NCBI GenBank assembly: GCA_035472475.1
Contig: DATIPA010000248.1
Location: 1 to 64,000, forward strand
Source: JAFAXD01 sp035472475
GTDB taxonomy: Bacteria > Pseudomonadota > Alphaproteobacteria > Rhizobiales > Xanthobacteraceae
Length of the DNA: 64,000 nt
Reading direction: 5' to 3'
Shown in pieces: positions 23,890-33,779 of the stretch; positions within the stretch are counted from its first letter, which is position 1, and every line of letters begins with the position of its first letter. The notes beneath the pieces were generated by a model. It was given only the letters and a program-made list of their open reading frames with translations. It had not been told where the DNA came from and did not search any database. Both the position numbers and the translations under genes were made by a program.

Positions 23890-24281
23890 CGCCGTGTCCG
23901 CGCGTTCCAATTTCCACGCCTGGTAGCAGTAGCGATTGGGAATCCGGACGTAGCCGCCCTGCACCGTCTGTTAGCACCCGAACGCGCCACGATCATGCCC
24001 GTCCCGTGTGTCGTGTGCATTCCATACAGCAGGTTCGCCGCATTCCATGCAGCCCCCGCTCGCGCTATTGTGAGTTGCCGACGCCAAGACGGTCGTCTTG
24101 AAGTCGGAGCCCGCGCGAACGAGCGACCTTGCCGCTTCGCGCTTGATTGAGCATGTTGTTGTCGAAAAACGTGGTTGCCGGCGCGTGAAAAATAAGCGCG
24201 GAGTATCCGCAATCGCCGAGCACTGAAATGCATTGCTAACGCGGAACTCCCGCTCATCCAATCACCGGGGAGGATACTGAC
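23890..24281. other. Intergenic region before the superoxide dismutase
   Basis: About 390 bases. The minus strand has a frame through 23971-24261 and a stretch GGYVRIPNRYCYQ-like when read near 23910-23960, which may be a decayed small gene, but stops interrupt it and no ribosome site is seen. The plus strand carries the leader of the dismutase with GGGGAGGA at 24267-24274. I support no gene here. Confidence 0.5.
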
Positions 24282-24998
24282 ATGATGATCCATCGCCGCG
24301 CGCTGCTCGCGGGTGCAACCACTCTTGCAGCAACCACCGTGCTGCCGCGCATCGGTCAGGCGCAAACGGCCGGACCCTTTACCTTGCCGCCGCTGCCCTA
24401 CGCGACCAATGTGTTTGAACCGAATATCGACGCCAAGACGATGGAGATCCACCACGATCGCCATCATCAGGCCTATGTGACCAACCTCAACGCCGCGGTC
24501 AAAGACTATCCCGACGTTGCGGCCATGAAGCTGCAGGACATTCTGGCCAAGCTGAACGAGATTCCGGAAGCCATTCGCACCGCGGTGCGCAACAACGCCG
24601 GCGGTCACGCCAATCACTCGATGTTCTGGGAGATCATGGGACCGAACGGCGGTACCCCCGACGGCGAGTTGTTCGCGGCCATCACGCGAGACTTCGGCGG
24701 TCTTGAGACGTTGCAGGGGCGCTTCAACGATGGCGGGCTGCGGGTGTTCGGCTCAGGTTGGGTGATGGTGACTGTGACGCCTGAGGGCAAGCTTGCGCTC
24801 GAGACTCGTCCCAATCAGGACACGCCGATATCGGACGGCAAGCGCGTGTTGTTCGGCAACGACGTGTGGGAGCACGCCTACTACCTCACGTATCAGAACC
24901 GGCGCGCCGACTACCTGAAAGCCTGGTGGAATGTTGTGAACTGGAACAAGATCGCGGAGCGCTATGCGGCCGCAAAGGCCGGCACGCTGACGATCTAG
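24282..24998 (+). CDS. Exported Fe/Mn superoxide dismutase
   Basis: A 238-residue Fe/Mn-type dismutase behind a Tat-like signal (MMIHRRALLAGATTLAATTV, ending GQAQ). The enzyme part aligns with the family throughout: FTLPPLPYATNVFEPNIDAK, first metal His in MEIHHDRHHQAYV, second in GGHANHSMFWEIMGPNGG, and Asp and His in NDVWEHAYYLTYQNRRADYL. The GGHANHS...NGG form is nearer to manganese enzymes than to iron ones. It should remove superoxide in the periplasm. GGGGAGGATACTGAC precedes the tandem ATGs. Its stop codon abuts the palindromic repeat starting at 24998. Confidence 0.93.
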   Translation: MMIHRRALLAGATTLAATTVLPRIGQAQTAGPFTLPPLPYATNVFEPNIDAKTMEIHHDRHHQAYVTNLNAAVKDYPDVAAMKLQDILAKLNEIPEAIRTAVRNNAGGHANHSMFWEIMGPNGGTPDGELFAAITRDFGGLETLQGRFNDGGLRVFGSGWVMVTVTPEGKLALETRPNQDTPISDGKRVLFGNDVWEHAYYLTYQNRRADYLKAWWNVVNWNKIAERYAAAKAGTLTI

Positions 24999-25042
24999 AG
25001 CATGATCCCGAAAAGTGGTCACCCTCGGAAAAGATCATGCTC
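24998..25042. repeat. Palindromic repeat after the dismutase gene
   Basis: Arms GAGCATGATC (24998-25007) and GATCATGCTC (25033-25042) form a perfect 10-bp stem, with CCGAAAAGTGG and CGGAAAA inside. The following AAACAAAAAGCTAGA nearly matches that after the first hairpin at 10857. The dismutase stop TAG (24996-24998) overlaps the first base. It may be the terminator of that gene. Confidence 0.85.
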
Positions 25043-25086
25043 AAACAAAAAGCTAGACCATGATCGATCAGATCGCGGCCTAGCAA

Positions 25087-27364
25087 TCAGCGCGCCGAGC
25101 GCTCCTGCGCCTCCACGACCGCAACCGCGGTCATGTTGACCACGCCGCGGGCGGTTACCGACGGGCTGAGGATATGCGCGGGCTTTGCCGGGCCAATCAG
25201 GATCGGCCCGACCGGAAGCGCGTCGGCGATGCTCTTGATCAATTGATAGGTGATGTTGGCGGCATCGAGCGTCGGCATGATCAGAACGTTGGCGCGGCCC
25301 TTCAGTCGTGCGTGTGGGAACACGCGCTCGCGCAGCGACGGGTCGAGGGCGGTGTCGCCGTGCATCTCGCCGTCGACATCGAGCTCCGGGTGACGTGCCG
25401 CCAGGAGATCGGTGGCGGCCCGCATCTTGCGGGCGGATTTGCTGTCGGAACTGCCGAAATCGGAATGCGACAGCAGCGCGATTTTCGGCTCGAGGCCAAA
25501 ACGCCGCACGTGGGTCGCGGCGAGCACAGCCATTTCGGCGATCTCGGCCGCGGTCGGCTCGGCTCGCACCTCGGTGTCTGCCAGGAAATAGGCGCCCTTG
25601 GGGGTGATCACCAGCGATAGCGCCGCGAAGTCTTCGACGCCGGGCGCATAGCCGATGATATCGCGGATATGATGCAGGTGGGTCATGAAGCGACCCTCGA
25701 CCCCGCACAGCATGGCGTCCGCATCGGCCCGCTGCACCATCAGCGCGGCGATGACGGTCGCGTCGGTGCGCAGCACCGTGCGAGCGGCGTCCGGCGTGAT
25801 GCCCTTGCGCCCCGCGATCTCGACATAGGTCTGAACGTAGCTCCGGTATTGCGGATCGTCCTCGGGGTTGACCAGGCGGAAGTCGCGACCGGGTCTGACC
25901 GACAGGCCAAATCGCTCGATGCGGGCCTCGACCACGGCGGGCCGGCCGATCAGGATCGGCCGGGCCATGTCTTCCTCGACCACGGCCTGGGTGGCGCGCA
26001 GGATGCGCTCGTCTTCGCCTTCGGCATAGACGATACGTTTGGGCGCCGTCTTGGCTTGGGCAAACACCGGTTTCATGATGAAGCCCGAGCGAAAGACAAA
26101 CTCGTTGAGCCGGTCCTGGTAGGCTGCGAAGTCGGCGATGGGACGCGTCGCGACGCCGGACGCTACCGCGGCCTGCGCAACCGCCGGCGCGATGCGCAGG
26201 ATCAGCCGCGGGTCAAATGGATTTGGAATGAGCGAACCGGCTCCGAATGTGGTGAGCTGCCCGCCGTACGCGCGCGCGGCAACATCCGACGGCGCTTCGC
26301 GCGCTGGCGTCGACCGCGGCGCGTTTCATCTCCTCGTTAATGGCGGTGGCGCCGACGTCGAGCGCGCCGCGAAAGATGTAGGGAAAGCACAGGACGTTGT
26401 TGACTTGGTTGGGGTAGTCGGAACGGCCGGTGCAGATCATGGCATCGGGTCGAACCGCCAGCGCCTGCTCGGGCTCTATTTCCGGGTTGGGATTGGCGAG
26501 CGCGAGTATCAGCGGCCGCGGCGCCATCCGCTTGACCATCTCCGGGTTGAGCACGCCGCCTGCCGACAGGCCGAGGAAGATGTCGGCGTCCTCGATGACG
26601 TCGCCGAGCGTACGTTTGTCGGTCTTGCGCGCGTAGACGCTCTTCCACCGGTCCATCAGGGTCGTGCGGCCCGTGTACACGACACCCTCGATGTCAGTCA
26701 CAAAGATGTTCTCACGCGGCATCCCGAATGAAACCAGCAGGTTGAGGCAAGCGAGCGCGGCCGCGCCGGCGCCGGATGCAACGAGCTTCACCTCATCGAT
26801 GTTCTTCCCGCTCAGTTGCAGCGCATTCTGCACCGCCGCGGCCACGATGATGGCGGTCCCGTGCTGATCATCGTGGAAGACCGGAATCTTCATTCGCGCG
26901 CGTAGCTTGGCTTCGACCTCAAAGCATTCCGGCGCCTTGATGTCTTCCAGGTTGATGCCGCCGAAAGTCGGCTCGAGCGCAGCCACGACCTCGACCAGCC
27001 GGTCCGGTTCGTTTGCCGCCACTTCGATGTCAAAGACATCGATGCCGGCGAACTTCTTGAACAGAACCGCTTTGCCTTCCATCACCGGTTTTCCGGCGAG
27101 CGGCCCGATGTTGCCCAGGCCAAGTACGGCGGTGCCGTTGGACACCACCGCGACCAGGTTGGCCCGGGACGTGAGCTCGGCGGCCATCGCCGGGTCGCGT
27201 GCGATCGCCTCACAGACCGCCGCCACCCCGGGCGAATAGGCGAGTGCGAGATCACGCTGATTGCCCAGCGGCTTTGTGGCCTGGATTTCGAGTTTTCCCG
27301 GGCGCGGATGCCGGTGGTAGACGAGCGACCCGGTGCGCAGGTCGTCGGACAAGTTGGATGTCAC
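25087..27364 (-). pseudogene. maeB: NADP-type malic enzyme with PTA-like domain, frameshifted
   Basis: Together the two reading frames give a complete MaeB of about 760 residues. The N-terminal malic domain has LALAYSPGVAAVCEAI, GNIGPLAGKPVMEGKAVLFK and IPVFHDDQHGTA; the NAD-binding domain has VKLVASGAGAAALACLNLLV and ANPNPEIEP; the phosphate-acetyltransferase-like C terminus has RIVYAEGEDERILRATQ and NVLIMPTLDAANITYQLIKS. The start is GTG at 27364 (VTSNLSDDLRTGSLVYHRHP). At about 26302-26305, after EEMKRAAVDA, the frame shifts: the expected sequence (REAPSDVAARAYGGQLTTFG) continues in another frame, and roughly eight to eleven bases appear missing. It is either a real loss of malate-to-pyruvate capacity or a sequencing or assembly error. 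Confidence 0.9.
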
Positions 27365-27526
27365 GAGTGCCGCCCTCTCCGCCTTTGCGTTTCCGGTGCA
27401 TTCTCTAGCCCGGATGGCTGGCAAACGAAATCGGGAACCCCGCCGTCGCGGCGACCGATTGCACCCCGCAAGACCCTGTGCTCATTGTGCCGGCCAACGA
27501 GCTAGAATGTCCATTCGGAGAACACC

Positions 27527-28246
27527 GTGAGTTTCTGGGAGCGATTAGAGCACGGCCACGTCAAGCCGTGGCTGCGACGGTTCAAGTCCTATCGCGACGT
27601 GGAACTCGGCGGGATTCGCGTCGCCTACAAGTCGCATCTCGACGGGGGCGGCCGTGAGTTCGGCCAGGACTTCATCCCGTTCCTGCGCCGGCGCGGGATG
27701 CCGCGCCAGCATCGCGTGTTCGAGTGGTGCGCGGGCCCGGGTTTCGTCGGTTTCTCACTGCTGGGCCACGGGCTCGCGGAGACCCTTTGTCTCGCCGACG
27801 TCAATCCGGCGGCGATCGCCGCCTGTCAGCGCACGGTCCGCGACAACGACCTTGCCGGGCGTGTGACGATATATCTGTCCGACAACCTCGCTGCGATTCC
27901 GCCATCCGAGCGCTTTGATCTTGTTGTCAGCAATCCGCCGCACTTCGCCGATCAGTTCGCCCGCGAGTTCGGCCACGGCGACCTTCGTGCGCACGACCCC
28001 GGCTGGCGCATTCACCGCGATTTTTTCCAAGGCATCCGCCGCTACCTCACCATTGGCGGCGTGGTCGTGCTGCAGGAGAACAATCAGGGCTCGAGGGCCG
28101 AGACGTTCCGCGAGATGATCGCCGATGCCGGGCTCGCGATCCGGTTCGTCGAGGGCGAAACGCCGCCTTCCAGCGATCCCCGGTATTATTACATCGGCAT
28201 CACGCGGCGCGAAGATACGCCGCCGAATTGGGCGCGGGGATACTAA
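27527..28246 (+). CDS. Small-domain SAM methyltransferase
   Basis: A 239-residue class I methyltransferase of the MTS/RsmC-PrmC-like group: motif I FEWCAGPGFVGFSLL, acidic strand TLCLADVNPAAIAACQ, and the NPPH motif in FDLVVSNPPHFADQ, characteristic of enzymes acting on planar amino groups in RNA, DNA or glutamine side chains. The target is unknown. The start is GTG at 27527 with CGGAG upstream. It is divergent from maeB with about 160 bases between them. Confidence 0.88.
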   Translation: MSFWERLEHGHVKPWLRRFKSYRDVELGGIRVAYKSHLDGGGREFGQDFIPFLRRRGMPRQHRVFEWCAGPGFVGFSLLGHGLAETLCLADVNPAAIAACQRTVRDNDLAGRVTIYLSDNLAAIPPSERFDLVVSNPPHFADQFAREFGHGDLRAHDPGWRIHRDFFQGIRRYLTIGGVVVLQENNQGSRAETFREMIADAGLAIRFVEGETPPSSDPRYYYIGITRREDTPPNWARGY

Positions 28247-28428
28247 CGCCATTCGAAAAGGGCGATTGATCGGTTTGCCGCCGCACGGCACTCGAACTTG
28301 CGATGCTTGCGCTAGAAGCAGACATCGGCCGTGGCACACCAAGCAGGCGGCGCGGGGGAGGAACTTACATCTCAGGGATGAGTTCAATTCTCGTACAAAT
28401 TCCTCAGCGTTTGAGAGGCCCGGCAGCC

Positions 28429-29148
28429 ATGGAACATCTTCGTTACCCCAATGAAAGCGTTGAGTATCGTGCCGCCCGAAATGCGCTTCTAAATGACGAG
28501 ATTGCGCTTCGGGCGCAGATCGAGGCCGTTGCAGCGAAGCGTCGCGCGCTCCCGCTCGGCGGCGAGGTACCCGAGGACTACGTCTTCGAGCGGATCGGCA
28601 AGACCAGCATGCCGGAGAGCGTGAAGATGTCCGAGCTGTTTGATCCGCACGACACGCTCATCCTGTACAGCTTCATGTACGGGCCCGAGCGCGAACTGCC
28701 TTGTCCAGGATGCACCCACCTGCTTGATGGGCTCGACGGCGCCGCGAGGCACGTGGGCGGGGGCGCCGCGCTCCACATCGTCGCCAAATCGCCGATAGCG
28801 CGCCTCGCCGCCTGGGCACACGAACGTGGCTGGGAACATCTTTCGCTCCTGTCTACCGCGGGCAACACCTACGACGCGGATTATTTTGGTGACACGTCAA
28901 AATTTTCCAAGGGAATGCGTGCACAACATCGAGTTCCGGACGGCGAGAATTGGGACGAAACAATCTTCAACGTGTTCAGAAAGAAGAACGGTACGATTAG
29001 GCACTTCTGGGGCTCGGAGATGAGCTTTGCCCCTCCCGCTCCGAAACAGCACCATCGTGCCGGCGATCTTGTCGACCCGCTGTGGGGCCTGCTCGACATG
29101 ACGCCCGACGGTCGGGGCGACTTCTTTCCAAAGGTGAACTACGATTGA
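28429..29148 (+). CDS. DUF899 thioredoxin-like protein
   Basis: A 239-residue DUF899 protein: an N-terminal helix (YRAARNALLNDEIALRAQIE), the family segment PLGGEVPEDYVFERIG, and a thioredoxin-like core with a CxxC in ELPCPGCTHLLDGLDGAA, followed by HERGWEHLSLLSTAGNTYDA and GTIRHFWGSEM. The family is soluble and uncharacterised. The ATG at 28429 is chosen where the domain starts, with GAGAGGCC upstream. Codons here look less GC-biased than those of the flanking core genes, as for the next gene. Confidence 0.88.
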   Translation: MEHLRYPNESVEYRAARNALLNDEIALRAQIEAVAAKRRALPLGGEVPEDYVFERIGKTSMPESVKMSELFDPHDTLILYSFMYGPERELPCPGCTHLLDGLDGAARHVGGGAALHIVAKSPIARLAAWAHERGWEHLSLLSTAGNTYDADYFGDTSKFSKGMRAQHRVPDGENWDETIFNVFRKKNGTIRHFWGSEMSFAPPAPKQHHRAGDLVDPLWGLLDMTPDGRGDFFPKVNYD

Positions 29149-29265
29149 TTCACCGCGGCTGTTGATGAGCGAATGAATTTTTTCGTCGTCCCAAACTCAA
29201 TTCGAGGTGGGAAGTCCGAGTCTGAACAGCAACTGCGGATCGGCCCTAGCCCGGGAGAAAGACGC

Positions 29266-30135
29266 ATGCGTGGGTTACGGGATGCTTTGGAGCAGAGTCA
29301 GAAGGATGGAGTAGCAATCGGCCACTTCAACGTCGCGGACTGGGTTCTATTGAAGGCGGTGTTAGCATCTGGGCAAGAATTGGGCGTCCCGGTGATGGTG
29401 GGCGCGTCCGAGGGCGAGCGGGAGTTTATTGGAACCCGGCAAATTGCAGCTGTGGTGAGGAGTTTGCGGGAGGAATGCGACTGCCCAATCTTTCTTAACG
29501 CGGATCATACACATTCCCTGGCGAAGGCCGTTGAAGCGGCCAGGGCCGGGTTTGATGCCATCGTTTTCGATCTTTCCGCGCTGCCATTCGAGCAGAATGT
29601 GCGCCAAACCAAAGAAGCGGTCGAAGCCCTCAAAACAATCAATTCCACCATCCTTGTGGAGGGGGAGATCGGCGATATTGGAACCGGTTCTGAAATACAC
29701 GAAAGGGCTCCCGACTTGTCGCGGGGTTTAACATCTCCCGCAGAAGCGAGGCAGTTTGTTGAGTCTACAGGGGTAGATATCCTGGCTCCGGCCGTAGGCA
29801 ACATGCACGGGATGCTAAAGAGCATGGTGCAAGGACAAACGCGGAAACGGTTGGATATCCAGAGAATCGCCGAGATCAAGAATGCGGCGCGGGTGCCGCT
29901 TACCTTGCACGGCGGATCGGGAACCGACGACGAAGACCTGCGGAAGGCAATCGCCGCTGGGATCAATATTATCCATGTCAATACTGAACTACGGGTTGCA
30001 TGGAGACGTGGCTTGGAGGAGGGCTTGGCCAAACAGCCCCACGAAGTCGTCCCTTATAAGATCCTGCCTTTCGCAGTTGAATCGGTGAAGGAGGCAGCTC
30101 GCTCACGCTTGAAAATATTTAATGCCGATAGGTAA
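29266..30135 (+). CDS. Class II fructose-bisphosphate-type aldolase
   Basis: A 289-residue class II aldolase. Zinc ligands and motifs are visible in order: NADHTHSLAKAVEAARAGFD, ILVEGEIGDIG, APAVGNMHG and LTLHGGSGTDDEDLRKAIAA, with the C-terminal NIIHVNTELRVAWRRGL. This branch resembles KbaY/GatY or FbaA-like enzymes, whose substrate may be fructose- or tagatose-bisphosphate or another ketose phosphate; sequence alone does not say. GGGAGAAAG precedes the ATG at 29266. Base use is less GC-rich than in the core genes, so acquisition with the following cluster is possible. Confidence 0.85.
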   Translation: MRGLRDALEQSQKDGVAIGHFNVADWVLLKAVLASGQELGVPVMVGASEGEREFIGTRQIAAVVRSLREECDCPIFLNADHTHSLAKAVEAARAGFDAIVFDLSALPFEQNVRQTKEAVEALKTINSTILVEGEIGDIGTGSEIHERAPDLSRGLTSPAEARQFVESTGVDILAPAVGNMHGMLKSMVQGQTRKRLDIQRIAEIKNAARVPLTLHGGSGTDDEDLRKAIAAGINIIHVNTELRVAWRRGLEEGLAKQPHEVVPYKILPFAVESVKEAARSRLKIFNADR

Positions 30136-30310
30136 CCCGAGAGAAGGCCGAGACGCAATTTCTGATTTGTCGGGCGGCAGGGGGAATAACGTTAGGAACT
30201 GTGGACAGATGTGCTCCGCTTTCTTTCGAAAATGGCGTAGCTGAGCATTTGCTGCCGTGACCGGCGTGTATCTGAGACGCTCGGCGTGGGCGCGTCATTC
30301 CACTCGACGA

Positions 30311-30850
30311 TCAAGATGGAGGTTTAAAATCGTACGAAATCCTGCCAGCAGGAAGATAGAATAACGCGATGAGCGCGCCGCCCCTAACCTCCGGATAATG
30401 ACGGCTTCCGGGATCGGGCGCTGTCCAACCCGGCCCTCGCCATCCCTGCAAGCCCTTCAACTCGGCGCCTTTGTCCAGCGGGACCACCAAATTAAGTTCG
30501 CCATAGGGGTGGCCATGATACTGCCCCCGCAACACCTCGTTTTGATCCTCATCTTTAAAACGGCGCGGGTCGTTGCTGTTCATGTACACGGCGGTGATGC
30601 TGAAGTGGAAGGTGTCCGGCGACGGCTCCAGGATGCGACTGCGCCTGTAGTTCGGGCCAGCCACCTCTTGGCTGGCGGCCCAGCCTTCCGCGACACCCAA
30701 TTTGATCAATCGCGACAGATCCTTATAGAGCTCGCTCTCTTCTCCGTATGTTTCGTTGAGCCACTTCTCCATCTCCGCGCCTGGCGTCATATCCTTAACC
30801 TCGCGAAGGAACGGAACGCTTCGCTGAATGAGTTCCTCCCGGCTTCCCAT
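30311..30850 (-). CDS. DUF4863 family protein (PnbB-like)
   Basis: A 179-residue soluble protein. An N-terminal helical part (REELIQRSVPFLREVKDMTP) is followed by a beta-rich cupin-like half with YHGHPYGELNLVVPL, whose His, His and Glu are placed as in cupin metal sites, and PEVRGGALIALFYLPAGRI. It fits DUF4863, the family to which the 4-hydroxylaminobenzoate lyase PnbB belongs as I recall. It is the last gene in the unit Rieske oxygenase, glutamine-synthetase-like enzyme, DUF4863. The ATG at 30850 has AAAGGAGACGG upstream. Confidence 0.78.
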   Translation of the reverse strand: MGSREELIQRSVPFLREVKDMTPGAEMEKWLNETYGEESELYKDLSRLIKLGVAEGWAASQEVAGPNYRRSRILEPSPDTFHFSITAVYMNSNDPRRFKDEDQNEVLRGQYHGHPYGELNLVVPLDKGAELKGLQGWRGPGWTAPDPGSRHYPEVRGGALIALFYLPAGRISYDFKPPS

Positions 30851-30935
30851 GGCCGTCTCCTTTGGCTCCACGACGACGAAGTCGATCGTTAATCATAAAA
30901 TCCAGCGAACGACGCAGATATATGCACCAGCGGCT

Positions 30936-32372
30936 TCAGAAAATTTCGAAATACTCGCGTTGCTCCCATTCGGAGACGTCCTGCTGGTAGCGGGCAATCT
31001 CGGCTTCCTTCAAAGCGATGTAGTAGTCGATAAACGGCGCCCCCATTTTGACCCGGAAGAATTCACCTTCGCGCAAGGTATAGAGCGCTTCCCGCAGGCT
31101 TTTTGGGAGAAATTCTGCTTTGGTTTCGTAAGGCGTATCGGCTGATGGACCGGGATCGAGCTTGCGATCGACACCGTCGAGCCCCGACAGGACCTGCGAC
31201 GCCATGTAGAGATACGGATTCGCGGCAGGCTCGCCAACGCGGTTCTCAATGCGCGTTGCGAGGTCGCCCGGCGCGCCTAGGACGCGTAGCATCACGCCGC
31301 GATTGTCCCTTCCCCAGATGGCGCGATCCGGCGCCAGCGAATATGAACGGTAGCGCTTGTACCCGTTGACCGTCGGCGTCGAGAACACCGCCGCAGACCG
31401 CGCATGGGCTAGCAGCCCGCCGAGATAATTCATCGCGAAGTCCGACAACAGGTTGTCCCTAGTCGTCGACGCGAACGCGTTGCTGCCATCGGCGCGGCGG
31501 CGCAGTGACTGGTGAAGATGCCAGCCGGACGACACCACATTAGGAATCCGCGGCCGGCACATGAATGTCGCGTGATAGCCGTGCCGGCGGCAGATTTGCT
31601 TAACGGCGCTACGGAACAGCACCATCATATCCGCGGGGGTCAGACCTGTTGTCGGCCCAAAGGTGAATTCTGTTTGGCTGGGACCAATCTCCACTTCGAC
31701 CGAGCGAAGCGGCAGGCCTAATTTTACAATATCCCGTCGGATGACCTCGAGCGCGGGCTCCATCTGATCGTAGCGTTGCTCAGTCAGATATTGATAGCCG
31801 TGCGACAGCAGGCTGACGGATGGGGGCTCGCCTGGCTGACCGGCATGTGCAGGTTCCATCTTGTCGTCTTCGAGCTTGAAGACGTGGAATTCGACCTCGA
31901 GGCCGGCCACATAGTCGAATCCGCGCGCTGCGAGGCCCTCGAGCACCGAACGATAGAGTGCACGAGTCGAGAACGGAACCGGCTTACCGCTGGAAAAATA
32001 CAAATCACACAGGACCCAGCCGGTCTTTTCGACCCATGGCAGGACCTTGAAGGTGACCGGATCCGGCACGATCAGGAAATCCGCACCACCCTCCATCTCC
32101 GGCATCCCATAGCCGCCGCCCGCGGTGAAAACGGGAAAGACCGTGCGGTGCGAGGTGTCCTTGCCCAGCAGCGTGGTGGTCATGGTGATCCCGTTGCGGA
32201 GCACCTTGACGGCTTCCTCAGCAGTGAGTGTTTTTCCGCGCAAGATGCCGTGCTGATCAGCGAACGCGAAACGAATAACTTCGAGCTGCTCTGCTTTTGC
32301 AACCTCGACGATGTGGTTGGCTGCGCTGTCCTGCTCGTCCGACCAAAGACTGTAGCGCTCCACAAAGCTCAT
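30936..32372 (-). CDS. Glutamine-synthetase-like glutamyl-amide ligase
   Basis: A 478-residue member of the glutamine synthetase superfamily: the N-terminal beta-grasp part (about 1-125), catalytic metal residues in AGLEVEFHVF and SVEVEIGPSQTEFTF, the histidine of GWHLHQSL, an ammonia/ATP-site NGYKRYRSYS, and RIENRVGEPAANPYLYMASQ. Compared with true GlnA it lacks the adenylylation-loop sequence. Homologues glutamylate amines or anilines (for example PuuA, and the aniline-pathway enzymes AtdA1/TdnQ). Its position next to a Rieske oxygenase, as in aniline-oxygenase operons, supports an aromatic-amine substrate; this is inference. Confidence 0.88.
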   Translation of the reverse strand: MSFVERYSLWSDEQDSAANHIVEVAKAEQLEVIRFAFADQHGILRGKTLTAEEAVKVLRNGITMTTTLLGKDTSHRTVFPVFTAGGGYGMPEMEGGADFLIVPDPVTFKVLPWVEKTGWVLCDLYFSSGKPVPFSTRALYRSVLEGLAARGFDYVAGLEVEFHVFKLEDDKMEPAHAGQPGEPPSVSLLSHGYQYLTEQRYDQMEPALEVIRRDIVKLGLPLRSVEVEIGPSQTEFTFGPTTGLTPADMMVLFRSAVKQICRRHGYHATFMCRPRIPNVVSSGWHLHQSLRRRADGSNAFASTTRDNLLSDFAMNYLGGLLAHARSAAVFSTPTVNGYKRYRSYSLAPDRAIWGRDNRGVMLRVLGAPGDLATRIENRVGEPAANPYLYMASQVLSGLDGVDRKLDPGPSADTPYETKAEFLPKSLREALYTLREGEFFRVKMGAPFIDYYIALKEAEIARYQQDVSEWEQREYFEIF

Positions 32373-32388
32373 CGTGACTTCGCCTCGA

Positions 32389-33711
32389 TCATTCCGCGGC
32401 CTGAACGGTCGCGTCCGCCCACTCTGCGTCGCGCCGTCGCTTGCGATCGACGGCCTTCCAATAGTCCTGCCAGCCGATAGTAGGGCCTATGCCGTCAACG
32501 GTCGCTGGACCGCGCAGCGATGACAGGTTGGCGGGATCGATCGCCGGGCGTGCGCCCTTTTGCACCTGCTCGATCGATTGCCGCAGCAGTCGGCGGTAGG
32601 CCGTGATCGCCTTATCGGAATGGCCCAGGTGCTCGCGGGTGCGATCCTGGATGCGCCCCATCGATTCGACGGCCCACTGATCGTGCACGTTGATATCCTG
32701 CCCCATGCCCGTATACGTCTGGCTCGCCTGCTCGGTTGGATCAAATCCATAGTTGTTGGAGCGATTCTTGCGCGACCGATAATTTGGCAGCTCGTAGAGA
32801 TCGAGCCGCTGCGCGCGCATCGCTGCCTTGTCAACCGGTTTTCCGAAGCTCGTGAAAATCGCGTACCAGTAACAAGTCTCGTCATCGATCGGCACATGCC
32901 ATTGTGTGATCGTCATCTCCGCGCTCATCGGGATCACGAAGGCATGCGGGAACAGCTGGTTGGTGACGCGCACGTGGGTGTGCTCCTCGCTCATCTTGCG
33001 TAACGCGATGATGCGGAGCCCGCAGCCGGTCGGTTCGACCGTAATGGTCGGACGATCGTGTTCCCGCAATACCTTGGTCATCGGCGTGTCACTGCCGGAG
33101 GAAACGCCGCGGAACTGCTTGCCGTAGGCCGCCGCCGGATCCTCGTCCTCGAAGAAACGGTGCAGAAAAGATGCGTGCGCGGGATCGATGCCCACTTCGA
33201 GCGCCTGTAGCCAGTTGCACTCAATGAGGCCTTTGAACGCGAACGTATAGGCGTCGGGCGCGAGGAAGCAATCCAACGGCGGAAAGTCTGGTGGTTCCTC
33301 GCTGCCGAGATAGGCAAAGATGATGCCGTTGCGCGCGACCGCGGGGAACGCGCGCTGGCGCACGCGTGTGCAAAACGTGCTTTCTTCGGGCTCGGCCGGC
33401 ATTTCGAGGCACTGGCCAGTTGCATCGAACAGCCAGCCGTGAAAAGCGCAACGCAAGCCGCCGCCCTCCAGCCGTCCGAAAGCGAGATCGGCGCCGCGAT
33501 GAGGGCAGTTGCGATCGAGCAGACCGTACCGGCCATGCGGATCACGGAAGAGCACGAAGTCCTCACCCAGGAGCTTCACCGGAATGATCGGGCGGCGCGG
33601 ATCGAGTTCTTCGACCAGGGCGGCCGGCTGCCAGTAGAAGCGCATCAGTTTGCCGGCTGGATCCTTCGGTCCCGTGCGCGTGACCAGGTCGTTCTGCTCT
33701 TTGCTCATCAT
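32389..33711 (-). CDS. Rieske ring-hydroxylating oxygenase, large subunit
   Basis: A 440-residue oxygenase. The Rieske centre is NCPHRGADLAFGR with CAFHGWLFDATG (C-x-H-x16-C-x2-H), and the mononuclear iron site is in GIDPAHASFLHRFFEDEDP (H-x4-H). The layout fits the phthalate-dioxygenase-like group of alpha subunits that work without a beta subunit. An NAD(P)H reductase or ferredoxin must supply electrons, but none is visible nearby. It starts 16 bases before the glutamine-synthetase-like gene on the same strand and is divergent from the IclR regulator gene. Confidence 0.92.
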   Translation of the reverse strand: MMSKEQNDLVTRTGPKDPAGKLMRFYWQPAALVEELDPRRPIIPVKLLGEDFVLFRDPHGRYGLLDRNCPHRGADLAFGRLEGGGLRCAFHGWLFDATGQCLEMPAEPEESTFCTRVRQRAFPAVARNGIIFAYLGSEEPPDFPPLDCFLAPDAYTFAFKGLIECNWLQALEVGIDPAHASFLHRFFEDEDPAAAYGKQFRGVSSGSDTPMTKVLREHDRPTITVEPTGCGLRIIALRKMSEEHTHVRVTNQLFPHAFVIPMSAEMTITQWHVPIDDETCYWYAIFTSFGKPVDKAAMRAQRLDLYELPNYRSRKNRSNNYGFDPTEQASQTYTGMGQDINVHDQWAVESMGRIQDRTREHLGHSDKAITAYRRLLRQSIEQVQKGARPAIDPANLSSLRGPATVDGIGPTIGWQDYWKAVDRKRRRDAEWADATVQAAE

Positions 33712-33779
33712 GGGCGTCAGCCTCTTAGCTCGGCGGTCTCGGTTTAGTGAATGTTGACGATGAAGCCTGAATTGGGATA

